The notes: a model not told the origin generated them from the sequence alone. Counted from the stretch's first letter, positions 15,223 through 23,099 are shown. The stretch: 24,838 nt of DNA from Arthrobacter sp. (GCA_030147325.1 JASLAA010000140.1:1-24838), one strand, 5' to 3'. Made by a program: numbers and translations.

Positions 15223-15626
15223 CCGGCGGCAGTGCACCGACCCGCACCGGTTCCCCCACGGGCCACCTCGACAGCGTGGTGCTCAGCGGCATCACGGCCA
15301 AGGGGTACCACGGTGTCTTCGATCACGAGCGCCGGGACGGCCAGCCGTTCGTCGTGGACATCGTGCTCCACCTGGACCTCCAGCCCGCCGGGACCAGCGA
15401 CGAACTGGCGCGCACCGCGCACTACGGCGAACTCGCCGAACTGGTTCACCGCATCATCGGGGGTAATCCATTCGATCTCATCGAAGCCCTCGCCGAGACC
15501 ATCGCTGCGGCCGTCCTGGATGCTTTCCCGGTCGCTGCGGTCGACGTCACCGTCCACAAGCCGAAGGCGCCGATCGAGGTCCCCTTCGGAGATGTGGCAG
15601 TGACCCTGCGCAGGAGCCGGTCATGA
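15219..15626 (+). CDS. folB: Dihydroneopterin aldolase
   Basis: Cleaves 7,8-dihydroneopterin to 6-hydroxymethyl-dihydropterin and glycolaldehyde. The 135 residues contain GYHGVFDHERRDGQPF (29-44, with the substrate-anchoring Glu37), Tyr69 in the HYGEL segment and the catalytic Lys114 in VHKPKAPI. The GTG start overlaps folP, and the stop overlaps folK in ATGA. About 17 N-terminal residues precede the conserved core. Confidence 0.95.
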   Translation: MTGGSAPTRTGSPTGHLDSVVLSGITAKGYHGVFDHERRDGQPFVVDIVLHLDLQPAGTSDELARTAHYGELAELVHRIIGGNPFDLIEALAETIAAAVLDAFPVAAVDVTVHKPKAPIEVPFGDVAVTLRRSRS

Positions 15627-16114
15627 CCTCGGTCCGTTCCGTGCTGGCGCTCGGCAGCAACCTCGGCGCGAGCCGGGACACCCTGCTGCTCGCCGTGGCG
15701 GACATCGTGGAGCCGGACGACGTGCGCCTGAACTCGGTGTCACCCGTCGTGCGCACGAAACCGGTGGGCGGCCCCGAGCAGCCCGACTACCTCAACATGG
15801 TGATCGAGGTGGAGACCGCGCTGGGGCCCTACGAACTCCTCGCGCTCTGCCAGTCCGTGGAGGACAAGCACCACCGCAAGCGCGCCGAGCGTTGGGGCCC
15901 ACGGACCCTGGACGTCGATATCATCACCTACGGGAACTGGAGATCCGACGACGAAGCGCTGATCATCCCGCATCCCCGCGCGGCCTCGCGGGCCTTCGTC
16001 CTGCAGCCCTGGGCCTGGATGGACGCGGGCGCCCTCCTGGACGGACGCCCCGTGGCGGAACTGGCCGCGGAAGCCGAGGACCTTGCGGGCCTGGTGCCGT
16101 TCGAGGGAGTCTAG
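15623..16114 (+). CDS. folK: 2-amino-4-hydroxy-6-hydroxymethyldihydropteridine diphosphokinase
   Basis: Transfers pyrophosphate from ATP to 6-hydroxymethyl-dihydropterin, making the folP substrate. The 163 residues carry ALGSNLG at 9-15 and the signature WGPRTLDVDI at 91-100, with metal-binding Asp97 and Asp99, then PHPRAASRAFVLQPW. The four-base overlap with folB and the close DUF3180 gene fit the usual actinobacterial arrangement. Confidence 0.96.
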   Translation: MTSVRSVLALGSNLGASRDTLLLAVADIVEPDDVRLNSVSPVVRTKPVGGPEQPDYLNMVIEVETALGPYELLALCQSVEDKHHRKRAERWGPRTLDVDIITYGNWRSDDEALIIPHPRAASRAFVLQPWAWMDAGALLDGRPVAELAAEAEDLAGLVPFEGV

Positions 16115-16120
16115 GACGCC

Positions 16121-16606
16121 GTGAGCACTCTTCAGTTCCGCTGGCTGGCCGTCGTCGGGCTGGTGGCCGGTCTCGCCGGCTGGCTGGTGAACTGGCTCGC
16201 CACGCGTAACGGGTACGGCACGCCCACCCTGCCCCTGACCTCCCTCGTGACCACGGCGGCGATCATCGGGATCACCCTCTTCTTCGGGCGCCGTGTGCTC
16301 CGGTGGCGCAACGGCAGGCGCGATCGCGCCCTCGACCCGATCCTGGCCACGCGCACCCTCGTCCTCGCCCAGGCCTGCGCCTACGCCGGAGCGGTGACAC
16401 TCGGGTGGCACGCGGGGATCTTCGTCGACCAGGTGATGCTGCTGCCCGTCCGCTCCGCCACGGCACCGCTGTGGGGGTCGGTGGCGCTCATGGCGGGCGG
16501 AATCGTCATGATTATGGTGGGATTGGTTGTCGAGAACTTCTGCAGGCTACCGCCCGACGACGACGGCACCGGCGCCCCGGGCCACAGCGAGGGGGAATAT
16601 GCGTAG
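16121..16606 (+). CDS. DUF3180 family membrane protein
   Basis: Four predicted membrane segments (about residues 8-27, 40-60, 78-102 and 115-141) with a short acidic cytosolic tail; 161 residues. It matches the DUF3180 family, found next to folK in many actinobacteria (Rv3605c position). No function is known, and the location alone does not show a folate role. GTG start six bases after the folK stop. Its end overlaps the next gene by eight bases. Confidence 0.85.
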   Translation: MSTLQFRWLAVVGLVAGLAGWLVNWLATRNGYGTPTLPLTSLVTTAAIIGITLFFGRRVLRWRNGRRDRALDPILATRTLVLAQACAYAGAVTLGWHAGIFVDQVMLLPVRSATAPLWGSVALMAGGIVMIMVGLVVENFCRLPPDDDGTGAPGHSEGEYA

Positions 16607-17114
16607 CGAACCGATCGACCCGTCAGGGCTCGAGTGGTCGAGGGTCTCACCGAAGTACCTGCGCGTCAGGCTCCTCGGCTGGGCCATCGGATCCCTCGTC
16701 TGGCTCGTCCTCGCCTGCATCCCCCTGGTACTGCGCCTGCTGGGAGTCTGGGAGACCTTCCCGCCGGCGTGGCTCGTCTGGGGGCTCCCCGCCGTCGTCC
16801 TGGTCCTCGCAGTGTGGCGAGGCGTCCTGCTGCCACGCCAGGTCGCGGCGATCGGGTACGCGGAGCGCGACGACGACCTCCTGGTGCGCCAGGGCGTGTT
16901 CTTCCAGCGCACCATGGTGGTCCCCTACGGCCGGATGCAGTACGTCGACGTCGCCGTCGGGCCCCTCGAACGCGCCTTCGGCATCTGCACGCTGAAACTC
17001 CACACCGCATCTCCCGCGACGAACGCCTTCATCCCGGGGCTGCCCACCGCGGAAGGCACGAGGCTGCGCGAGCAGCTCTCCGCGCGGGGAGAAGCCAGGC
17101 TGGCCGGGCTGTGA
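16599..17114 (+). CDS. PH domain (bPH2, YdbS-like) membrane protein
   Basis: A 171-residue protein with two membrane segments (about 25-49 and 55-76) followed by a bacterial PH domain of the bPH2 type (about 80-165). The domain shows the LLVRQGVFFQRTMVVPYGRMQ stretch as two adjacent pieces (94-104 and 105-113) and the GPLERAFGICTL element. The ATG at 16599 follows GAGGGGGAAT and gives the expected YdbS length. It overlaps its partner by four bases (GTGA). Such proteins usually come as YdbS-YdbT pairs; in Bacillus the pair has been linked to resistance to certain peptide toxins. The role here is unknown. Confidence 0.87.
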   Translation: MRSEPIDPSGLEWSRVSPKYLRVRLLGWAIGSLVWLVLACIPLVLRLLGVWETFPPAWLVWGLPAVVLVLAVWRGVLLPRQVAAIGYAERDDDLLVRQGVFFQRTMVVPYGRMQYVDVAVGPLERAFGICTLKLHTASPATNAFIPGLPTAEGTRLREQLSARGEARLAGL

Positions 17115-18943
17115 CGACCGGGCACGGGACTGCCGGCGAGGGTCCGCTGCTGCCGGTGCCGGGCGGAGCGCAGGACGCCGGTCCGGGTCCCGCTGCGGAC
17201 GGCGGGGTCTGGCAGCGGGTCCACTTCATCTCGCCACTCGTGCGCGGGTGGATCGCTCTCATCGCGATTCTCTACTTCGTCGGCAGGGACTGGTTCGAAG
17301 GCCTCTTCAGCCCCGAGACCCGGGGCCGGGGTCCGCTGCCCGAAGGCATCAACGCCCTGGTAGCGGTCGGGATCATCCTCGGCGTCGCCCTGGTGGTCGC
17401 CGGTGTCTTCTTCGTGTCCTGGTACTTCACGCGCTACCAGGTGACGGCGCAGCACCTGCGCGTCCACTCCGGGGTCCTCTTCCGTCAGCAGCGCCAGGCA
17501 AGGCTGGACCGCGTCCAGGCGATCGACATCGTGCAGCCGCTCCTCGCCCGCATCTTCGGCCTCGCCGAACTCAAGTTCGAGGTCGCCGACGCCGGTGAGT
17601 CCGCCGTGCGGCTCGCGTTCCTGAAGCTCGACGAGGCGAAGCGGCTGCGTGCCACCATCCTGTCCCGCGCCGCAGGGGTGGACACCGATCCGGAGCACCC
17701 CGAGGAGATCGTCGAAGCCCCGGAGCGCGAGGTGGTGTCCATCCCGCCGGGCCGCGTCATCGGTTCGGCGGTCCTCTCGGGGACCACCATCGCGCTCGTG
17801 ATCGCCGCCGCCGTCGTCATCACCCTCGGTGTCGTGTTCGAGACGCCGATCATCGCGACCTCCTTCATCCCCATCCTCATCGGGGTGGGCGGGGCCTACT
17901 GGTCCGCGCTGAGCACCGGGTACAACTTCCGCGCCGCGACCTCACCGGACGGCATCCGGATCCGCTACGGGCTGCTCGACACGCGTGCGCAGACGGTTCC
18001 GCCGGGTCGCGTGCAGGCCCTCGGCGTCGTGCAGTCACCGCTGTGGCGGCTGAAGGGCTGGTACCGCGTGACGGTGAACGTGGCGGGCTACGGTGCCGCC
18101 GCGTCCAGCGACGGGCAGGCACGCGCAACGCTCCTGCCCGTCGGTTCGCGTGACGAGGTCCTGCAGATCCTCGCCCTCGTGCTCCCTGATCCGGGCACCT
18201 CCCGTCCGGTCGAGCTCTTCACGGCGGGTATGGCGGGACGGGACGGCGAGGAGGGCTTCGTCACCACGCCCCGCCGCGCCCGCTGGCTCGCACCGCTGGC
18301 CTGGAGGCGGAACGGCTTCGCGGTCACGGAGACGGCCCTGCTCATGCGTTCGGGGGTGCTGTGGCGCCAGCTCGTCGTCGTGCCGCACGAGCGGACGCAG
18401 TCCCTGTCGATCGAGCAGGGACCGGTCGATCGGCGCTTCGGCGTGTCGAACCTGCAGTTCCAGACGACACCCGGCCCGGTCGGTCCGCGGGTGGCGCAGG
18501 CCGACTCGGCGACGGCGTGGGATCTCTTCCACGGGCAGGCCCGACGCGCGGCCGAGGCCCGGCGGCGGAGCGGTCCCGAGCAGTGGATGAGACCTCTCCC
18601 CGTCCCGGTGGGGGAGAAGCCACTCGATGGGCCGGAGTCGGACGCGGCGCGGACGGCACCCGCGGAGATCGAGCCGACACCGGAGGCGGACCTGGAGCCG
18701 CTGCCGACTCCCGGCCCGACGCCGGTGCGGACGCCCGACCCGACGCGGACGCCGAACCCGGAGGCGGACCCGGAGGTGGACCTGGAGCCGACGCCGACGC
18801 CGAACCCGGAGGCGGACCCGGAGCCGACGCCCGACCCGGAGCAGGAACCGGCAGCAGGTGCGAGGTCCGCAGTGATGCCGGAGCTGCCGCGGTACGTTCC
18901 CGCGACCCCGGAAGAGAAAGGGCTCCCCGATGACCGCCCCTGA
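17111..18943 (+). CDS. Multi-PH-domain (YdbT-like) membrane protein with acidic proline repeat tail
   Basis: A 610-residue partner of the preceding gene. Membrane segments lie at about 46-58, 81-104, 216-243 and 247-266. Three bPH2 domains can be seen: about 107-185 (LRVHSGVLFRQ), about 268-330 (IRIRYGLLDTRAQ) and about 405-480 (LLMRSGVLWRQL). The tail from about residue 500 is disordered, rich in Pro, Glu, Thr and Asp, with a 16-residue repeat. The GTG at 17111 is chosen because it overlaps the upstream stop and gives the family-typical start; the longer open frame upstream is antisignal. It probably forms a membrane complex with the YdbS-like protein; the ligand is unknown. Confidence 0.86.
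   Translation: MTTGHGTAGEGPLLPVPGGAQDAGPGPAADGGVWQRVHFISPLVRGWIALIAILYFVGRDWFEGLFSPETRGRGPLPEGINALVAVGIILGVALVVAGVFFVSWYFTRYQVTAQHLRVHSGVLFRQQRQARLDRVQAIDIVQPLLARIFGLAELKFEVADAGESAVRLAFLKLDEAKRLRATILSRAAGVDTDPEHPEEIVEAPEREVVSIPPGRVIGSAVLSGTTIALVIAAAVVITLGVVFETPIIATSFIPILIGVGGAYWSALSTGYNFRAATSPDGIRIRYGLLDTRAQTVPPGRVQALGVVQSPLWRLKGWYRVTVNVAGYGAAASSDGQARATLLPVGSRDEVLQILALVLPDPGTSRPVELFTAGMAGRDGEEGFVTTPRRARWLAPLAWRRNGFAVTETALLMRSGVLWRQLVVVPHERTQSLSIEQGPVDRRFGVSNLQFQTTPGPVGPRVAQADSATAWDLFHGQARRAAEARRRSGPEQWMRPLPVPVGEKPLDGPESDAARTAPAEIEPTPEADLEPLPTPGPTPVRTPDPTRTPNPEADPEVDLEPTPTPNPEADPEPTPDPEQEPAAGARSAVMPELPRYVPATPEEKGLPDDRP
18749..18844 (+). repeat. 48-bp-period coding repeat
   Basis: A 27-base segment at 18749-18775 recurs exactly at 18797-18823, a period of 48 bases or 16 codons, so the frame is kept. 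The repeats encode PNPEADPE units in the C-terminal tail. Degenerate copies of the same theme lie just upstream (18670-18745). Confidence 0.85.
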
Positions 18944-19865
18944 CGCCCGCAGACGTCCGGGGCGCCTCGGTGTCGGGATCGTCGGAGCGGGCAGGGTCGG
19001 CTCCGTCCTGGGTGCTGCCCTCCGCGCCGCGGGCCACGCCGTCGTCGGTGTCTCGGCCGTGTCGGAGGCGAGCCGTGAACGCGCCGAGAACCTCCTGCCG
19101 GGAGTACCCGTCCTCGAGATACCCGACATCATCGAGCGTTCCGAGCTCGTCCTGCTCGCGGTGCCCGACGACGCCCTGCCGACGCTGGTCGAGGGGCTGG
19201 GCCAGCTCGGCGCCTGGCAGGCGGGCCAGCTCGTCGTGCACACCTCCGGCCGGTACGGGATCTCGGTCCTGGCGCCGGCCCGTGCAGCCGGTGCGATCCC
19301 GCTGGCGATCCACCCCGCCATGACCTTCACGGGGATGAGCCTGGATCTGGGACGCCTTCCGGACAGCGCGTTCGGTATCACCGCGCCGGCCGCCGTGCTG
19401 CCGATCGCGCAGGCCCTCGTGGTCGAGATGGGAGCCGAGCCGGTGATCATCGAGGAGGAGTCGCGCGCCCTGTACCACGCGGCCCTCGCCCACGCGTCGA
19501 ACCACCTCGTCACCATCGCCGCGCAGTCCGCCCAGATCCTGGCCGATCTCGGGGTCGAGCACCCCGACCGCGTACTGGGGCCGCTCATGAAGGCCTCCCT
19601 GGAGAACGCGCTCTCAACCGGCGAGGGCGCGCTGACCGGGCCGGTCGCCCGGGGCGACGCCGGGACGGTGCAGGCCCACCGGGCCGCCCTCGACGGACAC
19701 GACAGCCCCGACACACGGCAGGCATACCTCGGCATGGCCCGTGCGACGGCACTGCGGGCATTGCAGCGAGGCATCCTCCCCCCGGACCGGGGAGACGCGA
19801 TCCTCGCCGCACTCGCCGATGTCCTTCCCGAGCCGCCCGCCGGCCCCGCGCCGCACGGTTCCTGA
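18930..19865 (+). CDS. Rossmann-fold / DUF2520 oxidoreductase-like protein
   Basis: A 311-residue protein with an N-terminal NAD(P)-binding fold: GxGxxG as Gly19-Ala-Gly21-Arg-Val-Gly24, followed by a C-terminal helical DUF2520 domain (from about residue 150) resembling the dimerisation domain of 6-phosphogluconate dehydrogenase-like enzymes. It sits directly before panC, as in M. tuberculosis (Rv3603c). That location makes a ketopantoate-reductase-like role plausible, but this is inference. It overlaps the YdbT-like gene by 14 bases and has AAAGGG before the ATG. Confidence 0.85.
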   Translation: MTAPDARRRPGRLGVGIVGAGRVGSVLGAALRAAGHAVVGVSAVSEASRERAENLLPGVPVLEIPDIIERSELVLLAVPDDALPTLVEGLGQLGAWQAGQLVVHTSGRYGISVLAPARAAGAIPLAIHPAMTFTGMSLDLGRLPDSAFGITAPAAVLPIAQALVVEMGAEPVIIEEESRALYHAALAHASNHLVTIAAQSAQILADLGVEHPDRVLGPLMKASLENALSTGEGALTGPVARGDAGTVQAHRAALDGHDSPDTRQAYLGMARATALRALQRGILPPDRGDAILAALADVLPEPPAGPAPHGS

Positions 19866-19939
19866 CCCCCCCCACCGGCCAGAGCATCCCGGCGCGCAGG
19901 ACATCCGCCGCCGCCGGCACCCGATACGAAGGACTCCAC

Positions 19940-20869
19940 GTGACCCAGACCGGCACCCGCGACCCGGCCATCCCCTTCCTCGTCTCCACCCCGGCAGACC
20001 TCGCCGAGGCGACCACGCGACTGCTCGACCACGCCGGAACCAGGCGGCCGTCCACCGGCGGTACGCCGTCGCTCGGCCTCGTCCCCACGATGGGAGGGCT
20101 GCACGAGGGCCACGCCGCCCTGGCTCGGGCCGCCCGCACCGCGAACGACGTCGTGGTCGCCTCGATCTTCGTGAACCCGCTGCAGTTCGGCGACCAGGCA
20201 GACCTCGAGCGTTACCCCCGCACGCTCGACGACGACCTCCTGCTGCTGGCCGGGTGCGGTGTGGACATCGTGTTCGCACCGTCCGTGGAGGACATGTATC
20301 CGGGCGGCGAGCCGCTCGTCCGAGTCAGTGCGGGACGGATCGGGAGCGTGCTGGAAGGAGCATCGCGACCCGGCCACTTCGACGGCATGCTGACGGTCGT
20401 CGCCAAGCTCCTCAATCTCGGACTGCCGCGTGCCACCGGACGGTATCGCGCCTACTTCGGCGAGAAGGACGCCCAGCAGCTCGCGCTCATCCGCCGCATG
20501 GCGCTCGATCTGAACATCCCGGTTGGGATCGAGGGGGTGCCGATCGTGCGCGACCCGGACGGACTGGCGCTGTCGAGCCGCAACCGTTTCCTCGGCCCGG
20601 ACGAACGCACGGCAGCCTTGGCGCTGTCCCGGGTGCTGAGGGGCATCCGGGGGCGGGTAGCGCAGGGCCGTGCCGCCGACCTCGCATCCGCTCGTGCCGA
20701 CCTCTCCGCGACTGCGCTCGTGGACCTCGACTACCTCGAACTCGTCGATGCCTCCTCGTTCACACCCCTGCCCGACGACGAGCGCACCCGCGATGCGCTC
20801 ATCGTCATCGCCGCCAGGGTGGGCGCCGTGCGACTCATCGACAACATGCAGCTGCCCGCCGGGCCCTGA
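19940..20869 (+). CDS. panC: Pantothenate synthetase
   Basis: Joins pantoate and beta-alanine with ATP to make pantothenate. The 309 residues carry PTMGGLHEGH at 49-58, where His55 and His58 form the HIGH-like motif, then FVNPLQFG, the FGEKDAQQL segment and SSRNRFL as KMSKS equivalent. The GTG start has GAAGGA at seven bases. No panD follows, unlike in mycobacteria, so beta-alanine supply must come from elsewhere in the genome. The C-terminal domain is complete. Confidence 0.96.
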   Translation: MTQTGTRDPAIPFLVSTPADLAEATTRLLDHAGTRRPSTGGTPSLGLVPTMGGLHEGHAALARAARTANDVVVASIFVNPLQFGDQADLERYPRTLDDDLLLLAGCGVDIVFAPSVEDMYPGGEPLVRVSAGRIGSVLEGASRPGHFDGMLTVVAKLLNLGLPRATGRYRAYFGEKDAQQLALIRRMALDLNIPVGIEGVPIVRDPDGLALSSRNRFLGPDERTAALALSRVLRGIRGRVAQGRAADLASARADLSATALVDLDYLELVDASSFTPLPDDERTRDALIVIAARVGAVRLIDNMQLPAGP

Positions 20870-20906
20870 CCTGCCGCACCGATAGGGCACGGACGACGGG
20901 GAGCCG

Positions 20907-20912
20907 TAAACT
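20907..20912 (+). promoter_or_regulatory. Probable -10 element, leaderless lysS start
   Basis: TAAACT lies eight bases before the GTG at 20921, so transcription should begin at or next to the start codon. There is no Shine-Dalgarno. The sequence after it, CTTGTC, is also found at the same place before serS. Confidence 0.55.
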
Positions 20913-20920
20913 TGTCTTCC

Positions 20921-22423
20921 GTGACCCACGACGAAACCCTCCCCGCGGAAGACCTCAACGAGCAGATGCGCTTCCGGCTGCAGAAGCGCGAAGCCCTGCT
21001 GGACGCCGGCATGGAGCCGTACCCGGTCAAGCCGGAGCGTACCCACGCGCTGTCCGAGGTCCGCGAACAGTTCGCCGGCCTCGAGACGGGCGAGTCCAGC
21101 GGCCGCCAGGTCTCCGTCGTCGGCCGCGTGGTGTTCATCCGCAACTCGGGCAAGCTGTGTTTCGGCACGCTGCAGGAGGGGGACGGGACCAGGCTCCAGG
21201 TCATGCTCAGCCTCGCCGAGGTCGGTGCCGACAGCCTGGCGGAGTGGAAGTCGCTCGTCGACCTGGGCGACCACGTGCAGGTCCACGGTGAGGTCATCAG
21301 CTCGCGCCGCGGGGAGCTGTCCGTCATGGCGGCGTCGTGGACCATGGCGTCGAAGGCGCTCCGCCCGCTGCCCACGCTGCATGCCGGCGTCAATGAGGAG
21401 ACGCGGGTACGCCAGCGCTACGTGGACCTGATGGTGCGCGAGGAAGCGCGCCAGATGGTCCGGACGCGGGCCGCCATCACCCGGACCCTGCGCGAGACGC
21501 TCCACCGGCACGAGTACGTCGAGGTCGAGACGCCCATCCTCCAGCTCGTCCACGGCGGAGCGACGGCCCGGCCGTTCGAGACGCATCTCAACGCCTTCGA
21601 CCAGAAGATGACGCTCCGGATCGCGCTGGAGCTCTACCTCAAGCGCGCCGTCGTCGGAGGCATCGACCGCGTCTACGAGATCGGCCGGATCTTCCGCAAC
21701 GAGGGTGTCGATTCCACGCACAGCCCGGAGTTCACCATGCTCGAGTGCTACGAGGCCTACGCGGACCAGTTCGTGATGGCGGAGCGCATGAAGGAGATGA
21801 TCCTCGCCTGCGCCGACCTCCTGGGCTCGCGCAGCATCGAGACCGCGAAGGGCACCATCGACCTCGACGGGGAATGGGCCTGGCTCGGTGTCTACCCCGG
21901 CCTCTCCTCGACGGTGGGCCAGGAGGTCACTCCTGACACCGGGCTCGAGGAGCTGCGATCCATCGCCGAGAGGCACGGGGTGTCGCTCAACCCGGCCTGG
22001 GGTACCGAGAAGGTGGTGCTCGAACTCTTCTCGGAGATCGTCGAGCCGACACTCATCCAGCCGACGTTCGTCTACGACTACCCGCCGTCCGCCCAGCCCC
22101 TGGCGCGCCCGCACCGTGAGGATCCGCGATTGATCGAGGCCTGGGATCTGATCATCGGCGGCATGGAGCGCGGCACCGCGTTCTCGGAACTCATCGACCC
22201 GGTCATCCAGCGCGAGCGGCTGACCGCGCAGTCGCGCCAGGCCGCGGCGGGCGACGACGAAGCCATGCAGCTCGATGAGGACTTCCTCCGGGCGCTCGAA
22301 TACGGGGCCCCTCCCATGGGCGGAATCGGTCTCGGAATCGACCGTCTTGTGATGCTTTTCACGGACGTCGGAATTCGGGAGTCGATACTCTTCCCCATTC
22401 TGAAGCCGGAGGCGGGACAGTAG
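20921..22423 (+). CDS. lysS: Lysyl-tRNA synthetase, class II
   Basis: Charges tRNA-Lys. The 500 residues comprise an N-terminal OB-fold anticodon-binding domain (about 55-150) and a class II catalytic core. GGATARPFETH is the family signature before motif 2; motif 2 is Phe258-Arg259-Asn-Glu261, and motif 3 is Gly472-Ile-Asp-Arg475. The GTG at 20921 is preferred over the TTG at 20912, because the -10 element overlaps the latter. GC content falls in the last 100 bases of the gene. It is followed after two bases by a small membrane protein gene. Confidence 0.96.
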   Translation: MTHDETLPAEDLNEQMRFRLQKREALLDAGMEPYPVKPERTHALSEVREQFAGLETGESSGRQVSVVGRVVFIRNSGKLCFGTLQEGDGTRLQVMLSLAEVGADSLAEWKSLVDLGDHVQVHGEVISSRRGELSVMAASWTMASKALRPLPTLHAGVNEETRVRQRYVDLMVREEARQMVRTRAAITRTLRETLHRHEYVEVETPILQLVHGGATARPFETHLNAFDQKMTLRIALELYLKRAVVGGIDRVYEIGRIFRNEGVDSTHSPEFTMLECYEAYADQFVMAERMKEMILACADLLGSRSIETAKGTIDLDGEWAWLGVYPGLSSTVGQEVTPDTGLEELRSIAERHGVSLNPAWGTEKVVLELFSEIVEPTLIQPTFVYDYPPSAQPLARPHREDPRLIEAWDLIIGGMERGTAFSELIDPVIQRERLTAQSRQAAAGDDEAMQLDEDFLRALEYGAPPMGGIGLGIDRLVMLFTDVGIRESILFPILKPEAGQ

Positions 22424-22425
22424 CC

Positions 22426-22623
22426 GTGGAATATGTCGCAGTCCTCCTGCCGTCAGCCTGCTTGGCAGTGCTTTTCTACTTCGTGATCAAGGCCATATTC
22501 AACGTGGACAGGTCGGAGCGCGAGGCCATGGCCCGGGCCGAGGAATTGCAGGACGCCGAGGATGCCCGCGCGCGCCGGCCGGCACCCGAAAAGAATGGCG
22601 AACAGGAAATCGATCCGAGCTAG
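22426..22623 (+). CDS. Small single-pass membrane protein
   Basis: A 65-residue protein without a family I recognise. One hydrophobic segment spans residues 4-24, followed by Lys and then a charged, probably helical stretch rich in Arg, Glu and Ala (27-52) and a polar end. The GTG start is two bases after the lysS stop, so translation is probably coupled to lysS. Codon use is lower in GC than in its neighbours. It is likely a real gene because of the tight coupling and the clean membrane segment. Confidence 0.65.
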   Translation: MEYVAVLLPSACLAVLFYFVIKAIFNVDRSEREAMARAEELQDAEDARARRPAPEKNGEQEIDPS

Positions 22624-22636
22624 GAATTGTCCCTCT

Positions 22637-22665
22637 TTGACCTCGTATGAATTGTGATCCATACT
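22637..22665 (+). promoter_or_regulatory. lsr2 promoter
   Basis: TTGACC (22637-22642), a 17-base spacer and CATACT (22660-22665) make a good housekeeping promoter, about 44 bases before the GTG of lsr2. It lies in the most A/T-rich intergenic part of the window. The same -10 hexamer is used before the SatD-like gene. Confidence 0.65.
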
Positions 22666-22708
22666 CGCTTATGGGGCATATTCGACCGGGAACTAATAGG
22701 AGACCATT

Positions 22709-23041
22709 GTGGCGCAGAAGGTAAAGATCATTCTCATCGACGACATCGACGGCGGAGAGGCCGACGAGACCGTGCGTTTCGGCCTCGATGGCGTGCAGTA
22801 CGAGATAGACCTTTCCGAAGCGCACGCGCTGGAGCTCCGTACCGCACTGGCCGAGTACGTGGGTGCCGCCCGCCGCAGCACCGGCCAGTCCAAGCAGCAG
22901 CGCTCGAGTGCCCCAGCGGCCTCACGCAACCAGGAAGCCTCCCAGATCCGCGAGTGGGCCAAGGAGAACGGTTACAACGTCTCCTCCCGCGGACGCGTGA
23001 ACAGCGAGATCGTCGAGGCGTACCGCGCCGCCCAGTCCTGA
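22709..23041 (+). CDS. lsr2: Nucleoid-associated protein Lsr2
   Basis: H-NS-like xenogeneic silencer of actinobacteria that coats and bridges A/T-rich DNA. The 110 residues comprise an N-terminal dimerisation domain (1-60, VKIILIDDIDGG at 5-16) and a C-terminal DNA-binding domain (about 72-110) with the minor-groove Arg94-Gly95-Arg96 motif after QIREWAKENGY. A Ser/Gln/Ala-rich linker joins them. The GTG has AGGAG at a good distance. It sits between lysS and clpC, as in M. tuberculosis. A terminator hairpin follows. Confidence 0.96.
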   Translation: MAQKVKIILIDDIDGGEADETVRFGLDGVQYEIDLSEAHALELRTALAEYVGAARRSTGQSKQQRSSAPAASRNQEASQIREWAKENGYNVSSRGRVNSEIVEAYRAAQS

Positions 23042-23054
23042 GCAAGCGCACCTG

Positions 23055-23080
23055 ACGCCTGAGCGGTAGGCCTCGGGCGT
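23055..23080 (+). terminator. lsr2 terminator
   Basis: ACGCCTGAG (23055-23063) pairs with CTCGGGCGT (23072-23080), nine pairs with one G-T wobble and an eight-base loop, followed by TTATCT from the last base. It begins 13 bases past the lsr2 stop. Confidence 0.7.
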
Positions 23081-23081
23081 T

Positions 23082-23099
23082 ATCTCGCCTGTGGCGAAC
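23082..23099 (+). promoter_or_regulatory. ClgR-like operator upstream of clpC
   Basis: CGC (23086-23088), a five-base spacer and GCG (23094-23096), flanked by ATCT and AAC, match the actinobacterial ClgR consensus (WNNWCGCNNANRGCGWWS) with one mismatch, in the spacer. ClgR activates clpC and clpP genes in Corynebacterium, Streptomyces and Mycobacterium. The site lies about 28 bases before a possible -10, an activator position. Confidence 0.6.

Noticed and set aside
18035..22114. A 1359-codon open frame on the minus strand, antisense to the PH-protein tail, DUF2520, panC and most of lysS
   Set aside because: It lies opposite well-supported genes, shows no recognisable domain and is Arg/His/Gly-rich in the way GC-rich antisense frames are. 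It is a by-product of codon bias.
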